Counted from the first letter of the stretch, positions 7,277 to 15,667 are shown. The stretch is 64,000 bases of DNA from JAAYYM01 sp964631375 (GCA_964631375.1 CAZVYQ010000003.1:56226-120225), one strand, 5' to 3'. Notes: generated from the sequence alone by a model not told the origin. Numbers and translations are program-made.

Positions 7277-7921
7277 ATGAACACGGAACAATATCCCCAT
7301 TTTATGAAGTTGCAGACAACCAAACAGGAACAAATTATTCAAAGTGGTATTCAGGAGTTTTCACATTGTCCCTATCGTGACGCAAATACAGACAACATTA
7401 CAAAACAGGCAGGCATATCCAAGGGATTACTGTTCCATTACTTTGGATCAAAAAAGAAGTTCTATCTATTTTGTATATCCTGTGCCCTGGAACGCCTGAT
7501 TGCCAAGACTCCGGAGCCGAAAGTGCAGGATTTTTATGGAATGATCTTTCATACAATGGATGAAAAAGTCCGTCTTTGCCATGAGTATCCTAATGAAATG
7601 CTCCTCATTAATATGGCCTCAAGAGAACACTCTATGGAAGTCATGGCTGATAAAACGGCTCTGTTTCAGACATATCTCACAAAAACCACCGAGGAGTCCA
7701 CAAGGCTCATGAAACAAGCCATGGAAACACTCCCATTAAAGGAACCCCTGAATGCCAAGACAATTGAGGCACTGCAATTATATACCGGTTTAATCACAAA
7801 TAAATATCTCGCTTCCTATCAACTGGAGCCGGATGCCTTTTTCAAAAATATCGAACAGATTAAAACCGAGATCAGACAATACATCGACATCATGCTCTAT
7901 GGCATTGTCAGAACATCCTAA
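7277..7921 (+). CDS. TetR/AcrR family transcriptional regulator
   Basis: A 214-aa repressor: an N-terminal helix-turn-helix (about residues 20-62; TDNITKQAGISKGLLFHYFG is the recognition region) followed by an all-helical ligand-binding domain without an obvious named subfamily. The ATG follows AAGGAGGAAATCAA. The twin operators in its own promoter imply autoregulation. The adenylate-forming enzyme gene begins 38 bases downstream with its own GGAGG site and is probably co-transcribed. The divergent 189-aa/RT promoter is close enough to be affected as well. Confidence 0.9.
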   Translation: MNTEQYPHFMKLQTTKQEQIIQSGIQEFSHCPYRDANTDNITKQAGISKGLLFHYFGSKKKFYLFCISCALERLIAKTPEPKVQDFYGMIFHTMDEKVRLCHEYPNEMLLINMASREHSMEVMADKTALFQTYLTKTTEESTRLMKQAMETLPLKEPLNAKTIEALQLYTGLITNKYLASYQLEPDAFFKNIEQIKTEIRQYIDIMLYGIVRTS

Positions 7922-7959
7922 AGATTCATCCACACCAATATACAGGAGGTATCTTCCAT

Positions 7960-9345
7960 ATGAAAAGAATCAGTATGATCAAAGCAATGCAGCTATGCAG
8001 GAAATATCAAAAATCAGATGCTGTAAGCAGAACCAAGATACAGCAAAAACGTCTGTTTGACCTGATCACACATGCAAAGGATAACAGTCTCTATTATAAG
8101 AAGCTGTATCAGAATATCGATCCCAAAGTTTTGACAAACAAATCCCTGTCAGACAGTCTGTCTATGCTTCCACCTGTAAACAAGTTGGAACTTATGGCTC
8201 ACTTTGATGAATGGATCACAGATCGAAATGTAAAATTAGTCGATCTGTATGATTTCATGAAGGATCTGGATCATGTCGGCAGAAAATATAGAAATGAATA
8301 TCTGATATTCACAACAAGCGGTTCTACCGGTAATCCATTGGTAGCCCTCTGTGACAAGACAACAAATAGCATTATGAGTGCGGTCAATGTCCTGCGTTCC
8401 TTTGCCTATAAAGGAGATATGAAAGCCTTTATTAAAGGTGGTGGTAAAACCATCGGTGTATTTGCAAACGGAGGCTTCTATCTGAGCAATTGTTCTGTAC
8501 GTGCCCGTTTACTCACCATGCCCTGGAAGAAAAAACAGATTGCAGTTACCAGTGCTCTGCTTCCTACCTCCGAGATCGTAAGTCAGTTGAATCAGTTTCA
8601 GCCAACGATGTTAGGAGGGTATCCCTCCAATCTGGATTTATTAGTTGATGAGCAGATCAGCGGACGACTACAGATCCATCCGGTTCTGATCATGACAGGT
8701 GGTGAGTGCCTCACGGATGATGTGCGTACAAGGCTTACCACTGCATTTGATTGTCATGTCCAGACCTCATATTCCTGTACAGAAGGCGGTACCATTGCCT
8801 GCGAATGTTCCAAACAACATTTTCATATCAATGATGACTGGGTCATTGTCGAGCCGGTCGATCAGAATAACCTTCCAGTTCCAGATGGTGTTTTGTCAGA
8901 TAAAATCTTGTTGACCAATCTGTATAATGCCTCGCAGCCCTTTATCCGTTATGAAGTAACTGATCGTGTTGTCATGCATCATGAGCCCTGTACTTGTGGA
9001 AATCCTTCCCCATGGCTCACGCTGGAAGGACGCACAGATGACATCGTAAGTTTTACTGAGGGAGAAAATGAGATTAAAATAGCACCGCTTGCAATCTACG
9101 CGGTGCTAAAAGAAGTACATGAAATACGAAGATTCCAGTTGATTGTCCGACAAGGAAATCAGGCAGAATTACGTCTGGAGCCTATGCAAGGATACAGTCG
9201 TGAGACTGCATTTGAAAAAGCACATAAAACCCTAAAGGATTTTCTGGAAATTCACGGCGTCACTTACTTTAATCTTACTCTCTCACCCGATCTGCCTATA
9301 CAACAGCCCGGAAGTGGTAAATTCAAGCACATTATCCGACAGTAG
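7960..9345 (+). CDS. CapK/PaaK-like adenylate-forming enzyme
   Basis: A 461-aa member of the phenylacetate-CoA ligase/CapK branch of the ANL superfamily. It has the phosphate-binding loop TTSGSTGNP near residue 120, the adenine-binding region MTGGECL and YSCTEGGTIACE, and the C-terminal domain hinge LEGRTDDIVSF. Such enzymes activate a carboxylic acid as acyl-AMP, often passing it to CoA; the substrate here is unknown. The C-terminal domain is shorter than in true PaaK. It follows tetR in the same direction and overlaps the end of the convergent AI-2E family gene by 14 bases. Confidence 0.82.
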   Translation: MKRISMIKAMQLCRKYQKSDAVSRTKIQQKRLFDLITHAKDNSLYYKKLYQNIDPKVLTNKSLSDSLSMLPPVNKLELMAHFDEWITDRNVKLVDLYDFMKDLDHVGRKYRNEYLIFTTSGSTGNPLVALCDKTTNSIMSAVNVLRSFAYKGDMKAFIKGGGKTIGVFANGGFYLSNCSVRARLLTMPWKKKQIAVTSALLPTSEIVSQLNQFQPTMLGGYPSNLDLLVDEQISGRLQIHPVLIMTGGECLTDDVRTRLTTAFDCHVQTSYSCTEGGTIACECSKQHFHINDDWVIVEPVDQNNLPVPDGVLSDKILLTNLYNASQPFIRYEVTDRVVMHHEPCTCGNPSPWLTLEGRTDDIVSFTEGENEIKIAPLAIYAVLKEVHEIRRFQLIVRQGNQAELRLEPMQGYSRETAFEKAHKTLKDFLEIHGVTYFNLTLSPDLPIQQPGSGKFKHIIRQ

Positions 9346-10468
9346 GATTACCGGAACCAGCTTCATGTAACATTAAATCCTCCCGTAAAAGACGATAAAG
9401 TGCTGAAGTGATTGGAACTCCAACGATCACACCCGGAATACCAAGCAGACCACCACCAACAGTCACCGCCGCCAACGTCCAGATTGCAGGAAGTCCCACC
9501 GACTTTCCAACAACCTTGGGATAGATCAGGTTACCCTCGATCTGCTGTAGAATGATAATAAATATCAGAAAAAGTAATGATTGCATCGGCGATACCGTAA
9601 AGATCATCAAGACTCCTACAACCGTTCCGATTAAGGCACCAACGATAGGAATCAAAGCCAGAAATCCAATCAAAGCACTGATCATTCCTGCATAAGGAAG
9701 TCTGAAAATTAACATACCGATCATACACAGGCTTCCCAAAATGACTGCCTCTGTGCATTGCCCAACGATATATTTATGAAAAGAATCATTTAAAACTACC
9801 AGCCAATGAAGAATCTTCTTCTCCCACTTATCACTTAAGAATCGATGCATGACCCTCCTGCATTGTCCTTGTAACCGTTCTTTATCAAACATCAGATAGA
9901 TTGCAAAGATAATGCCAATGAAGAAATTTGTAATTGCAGATAACATAGACGATACTGCTGAAATTACAATATTCAGTGCATCCCCAAAGCCACTGCTGAC
10001 TTTTTCTACAATCCCCGAAATATTCTTCATCCAATCTACATCTGCAAGTGTTGATAATATATCAGGTGGCAGGATTGTCTTCATCCACTCACTTTGAAAT
10101 AGTGCCTCTATAACAGGTGGTATCTCAGCAACTAAAAACTTCACACAGGAAATCAGTTCCGGGATGACTAACCATATCACAAGTGTAATGATTGCACATA
10201 GCGTGATGAGTGCTGCAACCAGACATACCGGTCTTCTGCTCTTTTGCACCAATTTCCGGTTCCCTTTTCTTCGAAAATAAAGTTTCTCATAAAAACTCAT
10301 CAGTATATTAATGACATATGCCATAATCAGTCCCGTTGTCAGCGGAACAAGTGCCACCAGTAAAACTGCGAGCAAATTCTCCACATACTTCCAGTTATAG
10401 ATACAGATATATAGTATCAACAGACTAATGCCTAATCGAAAACAATTTTTCCATGAAAGATTTTTCAT
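9332..10468 (-). CDS. AI-2E family (PerM) membrane transporter
   Basis: A 378-aa polytopic protein with eight predicted membrane segments and the family signatures FIGIIFAIYLMFDKERL, IIILQQIEGNLIYPKVVGK and GGGLLGIPGVIVGVPI. The family includes AI-2 exporters and Na+/H+ antiporters, so substrate cannot be assigned by sequence alone. It is the last gene of a minus-strand run (small OadB-like protein, DUF3795, flavodoxin-like, this gene), with a 13-base gap to the gene before it. Confidence 0.88.
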   Translation of the reverse strand: MKNLSWKNCFRLGISLLILYICIYNWKYVENLLAVLLVALVPLTTGLIMAYVINILMSFYEKLYFRRKGNRKLVQKSRRPVCLVAALITLCAIITLVIWLVIPELISCVKFLVAEIPPVIEALFQSEWMKTILPPDILSTLADVDWMKNISGIVEKVSSGFGDALNIVISAVSSMLSAITNFFIGIIFAIYLMFDKERLQGQCRRVMHRFLSDKWEKKILHWLVVLNDSFHKYIVGQCTEAVILGSLCMIGMLIFRLPYAGMISALIGFLALIPIVGALIGTVVGVLMIFTVSPMQSLLFLIFIIILQQIEGNLIYPKVVGKSVGLPAIWTLAAVTVGGGLLGIPGVIVGVPITSALYRLLREDLMLHEAGSGNPTVG

Positions 10469-10481
10469 CTACGTTCTCCTC

Positions 10482-11252
10482 TCAACTTCTCATAAATATG
10501 TGCGAAACAATATAGGCCAAACATTTTGCCAGAGTCAGCTTTATAAATGATATATGCCATGGTACATAATATTGATTATCCGATTCCAGCCATCCTTTGT
10601 TCTTCCAATATAGATAGTCTGTCTCATGGACACGATTTTTTTCCTCCGACCAGAATTTTTTCTGAATCTGATATCCGATCAATGAAAACAATGTGGCTTT
10701 CTGTTCATATGTATTTCGCATTAGTTTGTTCATACCAAGCTGTAGTTTAGTCACATAACGTTCACGCACCTGTCCTGAAGTCATTACCTTATCACCCATG
10801 CGATAATTATCCATGCCTATGATTTGTCCACCCCATGAAACAAGCGTATTCTTCAGGGTTGTGAGTGCATGGTCTGAGGCACCTGATCCGGATGTCGTAT
10901 AGAGATAGACTGGCTTACCCTGTAGAAAGGGTCTATGAGTATTGTAGGCCATACGATCGATCCAGTTCTTCATCAGTCCCGATATATCCTCCACATACAC
11001 AGGACTTCCGAGCACGATGGCGTCTGCCTCTCTCATCTCCTGAGCAATCTGCAATATATCATCCCGGCAAGGACACTTCTCCTCAGACAGATCAAAACAT
11101 AATCTACAGCCCCGACAATCTTGAACATTCTTCTCAGACAACTGAATAAACGAGGTTTTAACACGATCTGTCAACAATTCCTCTGCCAGTTCTGCGATAT
11201 GATATGTATTTCCATGCTTTCTGGGACTTCCTATAATGACCAATATTTTCAT
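10482..11252 (-). CDS. Flavodoxin-like NAD(P)H-dependent oxidoreductase
   Basis: A 256-aa FMN-binding protein of the multimeric flavodoxin WrbA/NADPH-FMN reductase group: GSPRKHGNT (residues about 8-16) is the FMN phosphate loop, followed by SPVYVEDISGLMKNWIDR. A cysteine group CRGCRLCFD...CPC (about 48-62) is typical of the clostridial iron-sulfur flavoprotein-like variants. Two adjacent ATGs (11255 and 11252) are possible; the second is better spaced from AGGA. It starts within a few bases of the end of the DUF3795 gene, so translation is probably coupled. Confidence 0.87.
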   Translation of the reverse strand: MKILVIIGSPRKHGNTYHIAELAEELLTDRVKTSFIQLSEKNVQDCRGCRLCFDLSEEKCPCRDDILQIAQEMREADAIVLGSPVYVEDISGLMKNWIDRMAYNTHRPFLQGKPVYLYTTSGSGASDHALTTLKNTLVSWGGQIIGMDNYRMGDKVMTSGQVRERYVTKLQLGMNKLMRNTYEQKATLFSLIGYQIQKKFWSEEKNRVHETDYLYWKNKGWLESDNQYYVPWHISFIKLTLAKCLAYIVSHIFMRS

Positions 11253-11256
11253 CATT

Positions 11257-11754
11257 TTATCCTATTACTTCATTTTCTGCAATCTTTTTAAATGCTTTAC
11301 CGATTTCCTTAGGAGTTCCTGTCAGACTCTCAGCCTTCCTCATGATATTCTCCAGTACCTCAATCTCCTGTTGTATGAATAATTCACACAGATAACGTTT
11401 CATACGACCATCATTATAACGTTCCAAGGCTACAGTCAACAGTGCGGCTTTCCTCGCATATGATTCATACCATTGCTCAAAGCCCTTTGCTGCGATTTCC
11501 TGTGAATTACGATCCTTTGCGTGATTGGTATGCAAATCACTGAATTCTCCCATCTTCTCGACTCTTTTACATGGAAACTCTGTACATAATCCACACTGCA
11601 GATTCTCTTTGTCCCGACAGCAATGATGTACCTTGCACTGATCGGTGTAGTATCCATCATGTGAACATCCCGGACATCTACTCTTTCCATCTGTTCTGTA
11701 TCGTGAGCACAAAGCACAAGGCATCCCACAATATCCGTAAGCATATTCTGTCAT
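11257..11754 (-). CDS. DUF3795 cysteine-rich protein
   Basis: A 165-aa protein whose N-terminal half carries the DUF3795 pattern CGMPCALCSRY...CPGC...C..HHCC...CGLCTEFPCKR, probably a zinc- or Fe-S-binding fold. The second half is helical. The function of the family is not established. Its ATG overlaps the stop of the preceding mini-membrane-protein gene (ATGA), and the flavodoxin-like gene follows directly. Confidence 0.85.
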   Translation of the reverse strand: MTEYAYGYCGMPCALCSRYRTDGKSRCPGCSHDGYYTDQCKVHHCCRDKENLQCGLCTEFPCKRVEKMGEFSDLHTNHAKDRNSQEIAAKGFEQWYESYARKAALLTVALERYNDGRMKRYLCELFIQQEIEVLENIMRKAESLTGTPKEIGKAFKKIAENEVIG

Positions 11755-12032
11755 AAATCCACATTCTCCTCATTCCTATTTATCCTTGGTTGATTCCGTT
11801 TCTTTCGATGTAAAAATAATGCCAACACAATCGCCAATATCACAACACCAACTGCGATCAATGTCAGAGAAATCCCATCTCCGACTTTTCCTGCCAAAAA
11901 GACGGAGGTCGGTCCGTCTGCACCTCCAATGATTGATACTGCGACGGCATCCTTTGCCCGAAAAATCATACCATAGATAACCGTCAATAGCCCAATAAAA
12001 ATAACTGCAATGATACCAATTTTTTTCTTCAT
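11751..12032 (-). CDS. Mini OadB-like membrane protein, copy 1
   Basis: A 93-aa protein with two predicted membrane helices (about residues 4-22 and 56-76). Between them SIIGGADGPTSVFLAGK is the hallmark of the beta subunit of sodium-pumping decarboxylases (OadB/GcdB), normally inside a roughly 370-aa protein. Here the motif stands almost alone, so it cannot be a full decarboxylase subunit. A second, C-terminally altered copy lies at 14880-15125, and the surrounding DNA is nearly identical. It ends in the ATGA overlap with the DUF3795 gene. Small proteins of this kind are often auto-named decarboxylase beta subunits; true role unknown. Confidence 0.75.
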   Translation of the reverse strand: MKKKIGIIAVIFIGLLTVIYGMIFRAKDAVAVSIIGGADGPTSVFLAGKVGDGISLTLIAVGVVILAIVLALFLHRKKRNQPRINRNEENVDL

Positions 12033-12140
12033 CTCATTCCCCTTTTAGATGTTCTCAGTGATATGGTCTCCATTTGGGTGCAACCCCATCTTTTCATAAA
12101 ACTGCCTTGCTCTGATGTTTTATGTCAATATCCCATAGCC
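11825..12140 (-). repeat. Diverged duplicate of 14918-15667 (copy 1, with deletions)
   Basis: Bases 11825-12063 match 14918-15156 almost exactly (offset 3093). Bases 12059-12120 match 15197-15258 (offset 3138). Bases 12121-12140 match 15648-15667 (offset 3527). Relative to the other copy, this one has lost about 45 bases at a TGATA microhomology and about 390 bases covering most of a GNAT gene. Confidence 0.9.
12059..12120 (-). pseudogene. Relic of a GNAT acetyltransferase gene
   Basis: This 62-base stretch is identical to part of the C-terminal coding region of the intact GNAT gene at 15138-15629 (bases 15197-15258). It sits without start or end between the mini OadB-like gene and the DJ-1 gene. 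It is left over from the deleted copy. Confidence 0.85.
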
Positions 12141-12703
12141 CGTTTTACAGTCAACATGTTCTGTTCACCACATAGTTTCTTCAACAACTCAAATGCAACA
12201 TCCGCTGCTGTCTCTGGACAATATGACGTAATCACATTTTTATCTATTACAATTCTTTCATTCAGTACATTCACACCAAACTGCATTAACTGTTTTTGTC
12301 GATATCGGTCTCGTAAATGGTATGTAGTCGCACATCTTCCTTGCAGGATACCACTCTTTCCAAGGGCAAGTGCCGCAACACAGACTGTTGCAATCGGTTT
12401 CCCTTGTTGATCAAATCTCCTGATCAAATCCAGAAAACGGTCATCATATGCTTCTTCATAAAACCCGAACTCCTCAAAGCCTCCCGGGATCGCCAATGCA
12501 TCATAATCATCCTCCGAGACTTCTTCTAACAGACGATCAACAACGATCGGTACATGAAATGTACTGAGCACAGTTTTCGTAAATCCGACAGTTTCAACGG
12601 ATATCGGAAGCCCATAATCATTTCTTGCCCAGCCTATTACATCAATGAACACGCTGAACTCCATTGTCTCAAATCCCTTAGCACAAAGCAATAATATTTT
12701 CAT
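12125..12703 (-). CDS. DJ-1/PfpI family protein
   Basis: A 192-aa class I glutamine-amidotransferase-like protein. It has the family core: ILLLCAKGFETMEF (residues 3-16), LAIPGGFEEFGF with the oxyanion region, and the nucleophile elbow IATVCVAALALG with its cysteine. Members act as glyoxalase/deglycase, chaperone or amidase; specificity cannot be read here. The start is the ATG at 12703, five bases after GGGAGG; an upstream in-frame ATG (12721) lacks a site. The final codons lie within the duplicated segment. Confidence 0.87.
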   Translation of the reverse strand: MKILLLCAKGFETMEFSVFIDVIGWARNDYGLPISVETVGFTKTVLSTFHVPIVVDRLLEEVSEDDYDALAIPGGFEEFGFYEEAYDDRFLDLIRRFDQQGKPIATVCVAALALGKSGILQGRCATTYHLRDRYRQKQLMQFGVNVLNERIVIDKNVITSYCPETAADVAFELLKKLCGEQNMLTVKRAMGY

Positions 12704-12752
12704 AAACTCCTCCCGCTTCATCTGTACTTTTTCAAATCTGAGAATTATTTAA

Positions 12753-13700
12753 TCATCCCACTAGGAAATTCATAATTAATTTGACCATTGTCTCTTTTTC
12801 TTCTGGTTTTGACTCGGCAATCATAATAATAATTGCAACCAATGTATGATCGTCAATTCTCTTATCTCCATTATCATGAAATAAAATCTGATTCTTATCA
12901 AGGAAATAAAGAAAAACTGCTGCCGCAATTCTTTTATTTCCATCCCAGAAAGAATGGTTTTTCGTAACAAAATAGAGTAAATTGGATGCTTTTTCCTCAA
13001 CAGATGGGTAAATCTCCACACCTGCAAAAGATTGATAAATGTTCCCTATACTTCCTTTGAACGAATCATCCTTTTCACTTCCGAACAAATCACTGTTAAG
13101 ACCAAATTTCATGCTTGAAATCAACTCTCTACACTCTTCATATTCTAATACATAAGTAGCCTGTGAGCCTTTCGGTTTAGTAAGACACTGATGATCATAA
13201 TCATCGAGCATGTCCAATGCTTCTGTATAACATTCTATCACACCTAATATCTGCTTTGCATCCAGAGTATTCTCTGTTCTCTTCATAATTCGTATCACCT
13301 CATTAAGCTGTTGCATACGATTATGATTCACAGCATAGCCTTGAAGTATGTACTGCTTCAAAACAGAATTGGCCCATTTACGAAAAGCAATTCCTCGTTT
13401 GGATTTTACGCGATAGCCAACTGAAATGATAACATCGAGGTTGTAGTAGTCCGTCATATGTACCTGGGTTTTACCTTTCAACGCTCCATGTTGTGTGGTA
13501 GTCGCAAATTTTGCGACTACCACTTGATCTTTCAATTCCTCTGAAATAGCATTGTTAATATGTTTACCAATTGTCTTTATATCCCTATCAAATAAATCTG
13601 CCATCTGTTGACGATTCAGCCATACAGTATCCTGTTCTGGTGAAACTGCAACATCCAAAGTAAGTTCTCCATCTGTAAAAATAACAATTTTCTTTTCCAT
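12753..13700 (-). CDS. RhuM-Fic/Doc fusion protein
   Basis: A 315-aa protein. The N-terminal RhuM domain (about residues 1-125; VWLNRQQMADLFDRD, then YYNLDVIISVGYRV and GIAFRKWA) is a DNA-binding-like module. The C-terminal Fic/Doc domain contains HSFWDGNKRIAA (249-260), the catalytic loop that transfers AMP or phosphate to a target protein. This combination is widespread on accessory DNA and may behave as a toxin or defence-linked modifier. No separate antitoxin gene is apparent. The ATG follows GGGGAGG. A relic of a second, diverged N-terminus lies at 15668-15730. Confidence 0.87.
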   Translation of the reverse strand: MEKKIVIFTDGELTLDVAVSPEQDTVWLNRQQMADLFDRDIKTIGKHINNAISEELKDQVVVAKFATTTQHGALKGKTQVHMTDYYNLDVIISVGYRVKSKRGIAFRKWANSVLKQYILQGYAVNHNRMQQLNEVIRIMKRTENTLDAKQILGVIECYTEALDMLDDYDHQCLTKPKGSQATYVLEYEECRELISSMKFGLNSDLFGSEKDDSFKGSIGNIYQSFAGVEIYPSVEEKASNLLYFVTKNHSFWDGNKRIAAAVFLYFLDKNQILFHDNGDKRIDDHTLVAIIIMIAESKPEEKETMVKLIMNFLVG

Positions 13701-13757
13701 CCCTATTCCTCCCCTTGCCCTTATTAACTACTATAAAATATCATTATTGCTCCACAA

Positions 13758-14181
13758 TCACGCTATCTGCAGATATGATGCCTCTTCACCATAATCATAA
13801 ATATGACTATTTGCCAGCAAGACAAGATCAACTCCCATTTCTTCTAATATTTGAACTCGGCTTCTGTCTGCTCTAAATGTATAAGCTTTGTCACCTAACT
13901 TAGTTCCTTTTTCACTATAAGTGAATTCATTATTCAGCATGAAATAATCGCAACTTTTGACATCTGAAAGAATATCCGGCTGAATGCACTGTTCCGGCAT
14001 TAATGGCAAGTTCCTCTCCACTGATACCATCTCTTGTGTCCTTAAAGCCTCCAAAATGCATAAAGACAAATACGATAATCGCCACACCCATAATCAGAAA
14101 TCTCAGTACACTCCACAAAATCTTATGACCTTTATGCTTTTCATTGTTTTGTATCTTATTTTTTGTGTCCCCATATTTCAC
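13758..14181 (-). pseudogene. Broken CapA-family (poly-gamma-glutamate) gene
   Basis: Two overlapping frames read as one damaged gene. The first (from ATG 14181) has a short tail and a membrane anchor (about residues 24-42). The second (13758 to about 14000) carries the CapA metallophosphatase-like core: CDYFMLNNEFTYSEKGTK, KAYTFRAD and GVDLVLLANSHIYDYGEE. A frame change, apparently with some sequence lost, occurs near 14000. The 3' end is cut off after about 100 codons of the roughly 350-residue domain. It cannot make a working enzyme. Confidence 0.8.
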
Positions 14182-14202
14182 AATTGTAGCTCCTATATCA
14201 AT

Positions 14203-14237
14203 AGAAAAACCTTCCTTATTTTTGTACAGGGAAGGTT
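14203..14237 (-). terminator. Rho-independent terminator of the orphan SOS transcript
   Basis: Minus-strand stem AACCTTCC (14230-14237) with GGAAGGTT (14208-14215), followed by a run of T (14205-14209). It would end a transcript begun at the LexA-box promoter at 14325-14366. Confidence 0.65.
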
Positions 14238-14305
14238 ATCTTGTCTTCTTTGGCATCTTCATTCAATGTAATAAAAGTTTTGCCGCCCTGCAACACTGTT
14301 ATCAA
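14216..14305 (-). pseudogene. Short reading frame remnant in the SOS transcript
   Basis: About 29 codons ending at TAA 14216 read as a plausible protein tail (GGKTFITLNEDAKEDK...FPVQK) but have no convincing start or ribosome site. Probably the last piece of a deleted LexA-regulated gene. A functional micro-protein started at a TTG or GTG is less likely. Confidence 0.4.
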
Positions 14306-14324
14306 CTATATAACTTAGTCAGTT

Positions 14325-14366
14325 ACAAGGTAATTCTATCATACTTCATGTGCGAACACAAGTTCG
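14325..14366 (-). promoter_or_regulatory. LexA box with SOS promoter (orphan)
   Basis: CGAACACAAGTTCG (14353-14366) is a perfect CGAAC-N4-GTTCG LexA box. On the minus strand it contains -35 TTGTGT, followed 17 bases later by -10 TAGAAT. The same box, with the same -35 embedded, precedes a radical SAM gene at 22455. Here only a short remnant and a terminator lie downstream. Confidence 0.75.
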
Positions 14367-14425
14367 AAATATAGTGCGTCAACAACCAACTATTAACAAG
14401 TCAATTTGAAGTATACTATTATTAA

Positions 14426-14711
14426 TTATTGTTCTACAACATATTGATAGTCTTGTTCTTTACACAATTCTTCCAATTCACAATTCTCAGGTCCGTATAT
14501 TATTACATCTTTCCTAAATTCATAAATCTAGTCGATTCTGCTTTATAGGATGATGTGAGATGTAATTCCATTAATTGATTTGCTCCATCAATCATTTCAC
14601 CAGATTGTTGAAAATCATCTGATCCTTCCCAATATAGAATTTCTAAAGATGAATTTTCAACAGGATTACTTGCATTCACACAGTTGTCTGGTAATCTAAC
14701 TTCTGTTACGC
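14426..14711 (-). pseudogene. C-terminal fragment of a leucine-rich-repeat (BspA-like) protein
   Basis: Minus-strand translation gives VTEVRLPDNCVN...LEILYWEG, then (after a frame change near the 3' third) DVIIYGPENCELEEL and a terminal YQYVVEQ stop. This is the usual ending of bacterial LRR_5 surface proteins (IYG..~S.AE.YAKENGY.FV). There is no start and there is one frameshift, so it is a decayed tail. Confidence 0.55.
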
Positions 14712-14883
14712 AGACTATGAGAATAACAAAGTAAGAATTCCAGTAGACTCATTAATCAAACTAGCTCAGCTATATAATGTAAGTATGGATTACATTACAG
14801 GTGTATCAAACACAAAAAATGAATTTCCACAAAAACAACTCCCAAAGTCATACATGCCTCAGGAGTTATCAAAGCAATTCTAA
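14710..14883 (+). pseudogene. C-terminal fragment of an XRE-family regulator
   Basis: Plus-strand codons 14710-14883 read ADYENNKVRIPVDSLIKLAQ followed by LYNVSMDYITGVSN, the second half of a HTH_3 domain, and a short tail ending at TAA 14881. No start or first helices are present upstream, where an LRR fragment on the other strand abuts directly. The last codons overlap a relic of the ABC permease start. Confidence 0.75.
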
Positions 14884-14917
14884 TGAAGTTCATTCCGTTG
14901 TCTCCCAGTTCTGCCAA
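14871..14917 (-). pseudogene. Relic of the ABC ATPase/permease junction
   Basis: About 47 bases are roughly 90% identical to 17247-17297, the junction where the intact ATPase gene ends and the Bce-type permease begins. It now supplies the C-terminus of the second mini OadB-like frame (ending QRNELH; the intact ATPase ends DQNELH). Confidence 0.75.
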
Positions 14918-15125
14918 ACACAATCGCCAATATCACAACACCAACTACGATCAATGTCAGAGAAATCCCATCTCCGACTTTTCCTGCCAAAAAGACGGAG
15001 GTCGGTCCGTCTGCACCTCCAATGATTGATACTGCGACGGCATCCTTTGCCCGAAAAATCATACCATAGATAACCGTCAATAGCCCAATAAAAATAACTG
15101 CAATGATACCAATTTTTTTCTTCAT
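14880..15125 (-). CDS. Mini OadB-like membrane protein, copy 2 (altered C-terminus)
   Basis: An 81-aa product, identical to copy 1 (11751-12032) over most of the first 68 residues, including SIIGGADGPTSVFLAGK. After the second membrane helix it runs into sequence derived from an ABC ATPase gene end (GRTGRQRNELH). The original basic tail is missing. The upstream region is the same as in copy 1, so it may still be expressed, but the gene looks like a rearrangement product. The GNAT gene lies 12 bases upstream on the same strand. Confidence 0.55.
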   Translation of the reverse strand: MKKKIGIIAVIFIGLLTVIYGMIFRAKDAVAVSIIGGADGPTSVFLAGKVGDGISLTLIVVGVVILAIVFGRTGRQRNELH

Positions 15126-15667
15126 CTCATTCCCCTTTTAGATGTTCTCAGTGATATACCTGACTTCTATAAGATCCTTCCCACCAACATTCACCCTGAT
15201 ATGGTCTCCATTTGGGTGCAACCCCATCTTTTCATAAAACTGCCTTGCTCTGATGTTTTCTTCCAATACCCATAGATAAATGCGATCAAATCCCTGCTCC
15301 TGAAGATGTGCTTTCACATACGAAAACAACGTCTTCCCATATCCCATACCAAAATATGCCGGGAGGACATAAAGCGAAATGATCTCGCCCCAGCCTGGCA
15401 TCTGAGTGTCTCTTGCCGGGGAAACAGATGATGTAGCAATATAGATTCCTCTGTCATTCAGAATAAAATCTTCAAAAGAAGACCTCCCCAATCTTGGAGA
15501 CCAATTTTCATGTGACAGATGATCAAGATAATCCTGTGGTACGATTCCCTGATACCCTGTCTTCCAACTCATTGTATATATATGACCTGCCTGCTCGGCA
15601 GTTACATCTGTTATTTTCTCAATTGTCATTTGTCATCACACAATCCCTATGTCAATATCCCATAGCC
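14918..15667 (-). repeat. Duplicate of 11825-12140 (longer copy)
   Basis: Holds the fuller version of the duplicated segment, including a complete GNAT gene missing from the other copy. Matching blocks are 14918-15156, 15197-15258 and 15648-15667. Confidence 0.9.
15138..15629 (-). CDS. GNAT family N-acetyltransferase
   Basis: A 163-aa single-domain acetyltransferase. The acetyl-CoA motif A is visible: LYVLPAYFGMGYGKTLFSYV (about residues 92-111; R/Q-x-x-G-x-G/A region as GMGYGK), then the motif B tail LEENIRARQFYEKMGL. The N-terminal VTAEQAGHIYTMSWKTGYQGIVPQDYLDHL resembles the RimI-like group. The substrate is not predictable. It lies in the longer copy of the duplicated segment; only a 62-base remnant remains in the other. 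Confidence 0.88.
   Translation of the reverse strand: MTIEKITDVTAEQAGHIYTMSWKTGYQGIVPQDYLDHLSHENWSPRLGRSSFEDFILNDRGIYIATSSVSPARDTQMPGWGEIISLYVLPAYFGMGYGKTLFSYVKAHLQEQGFDRIYLWVLEENIRARQFYEKMGLHPNGDHIRVNVGGKDLIEVRYITENI

Noticed and set aside
11751..15125. Composite transposon flanked by the duplicated segments
   Set aside because: The copies are in the same orientation, differ by deletions, and no transposase or target-site duplication is visible.
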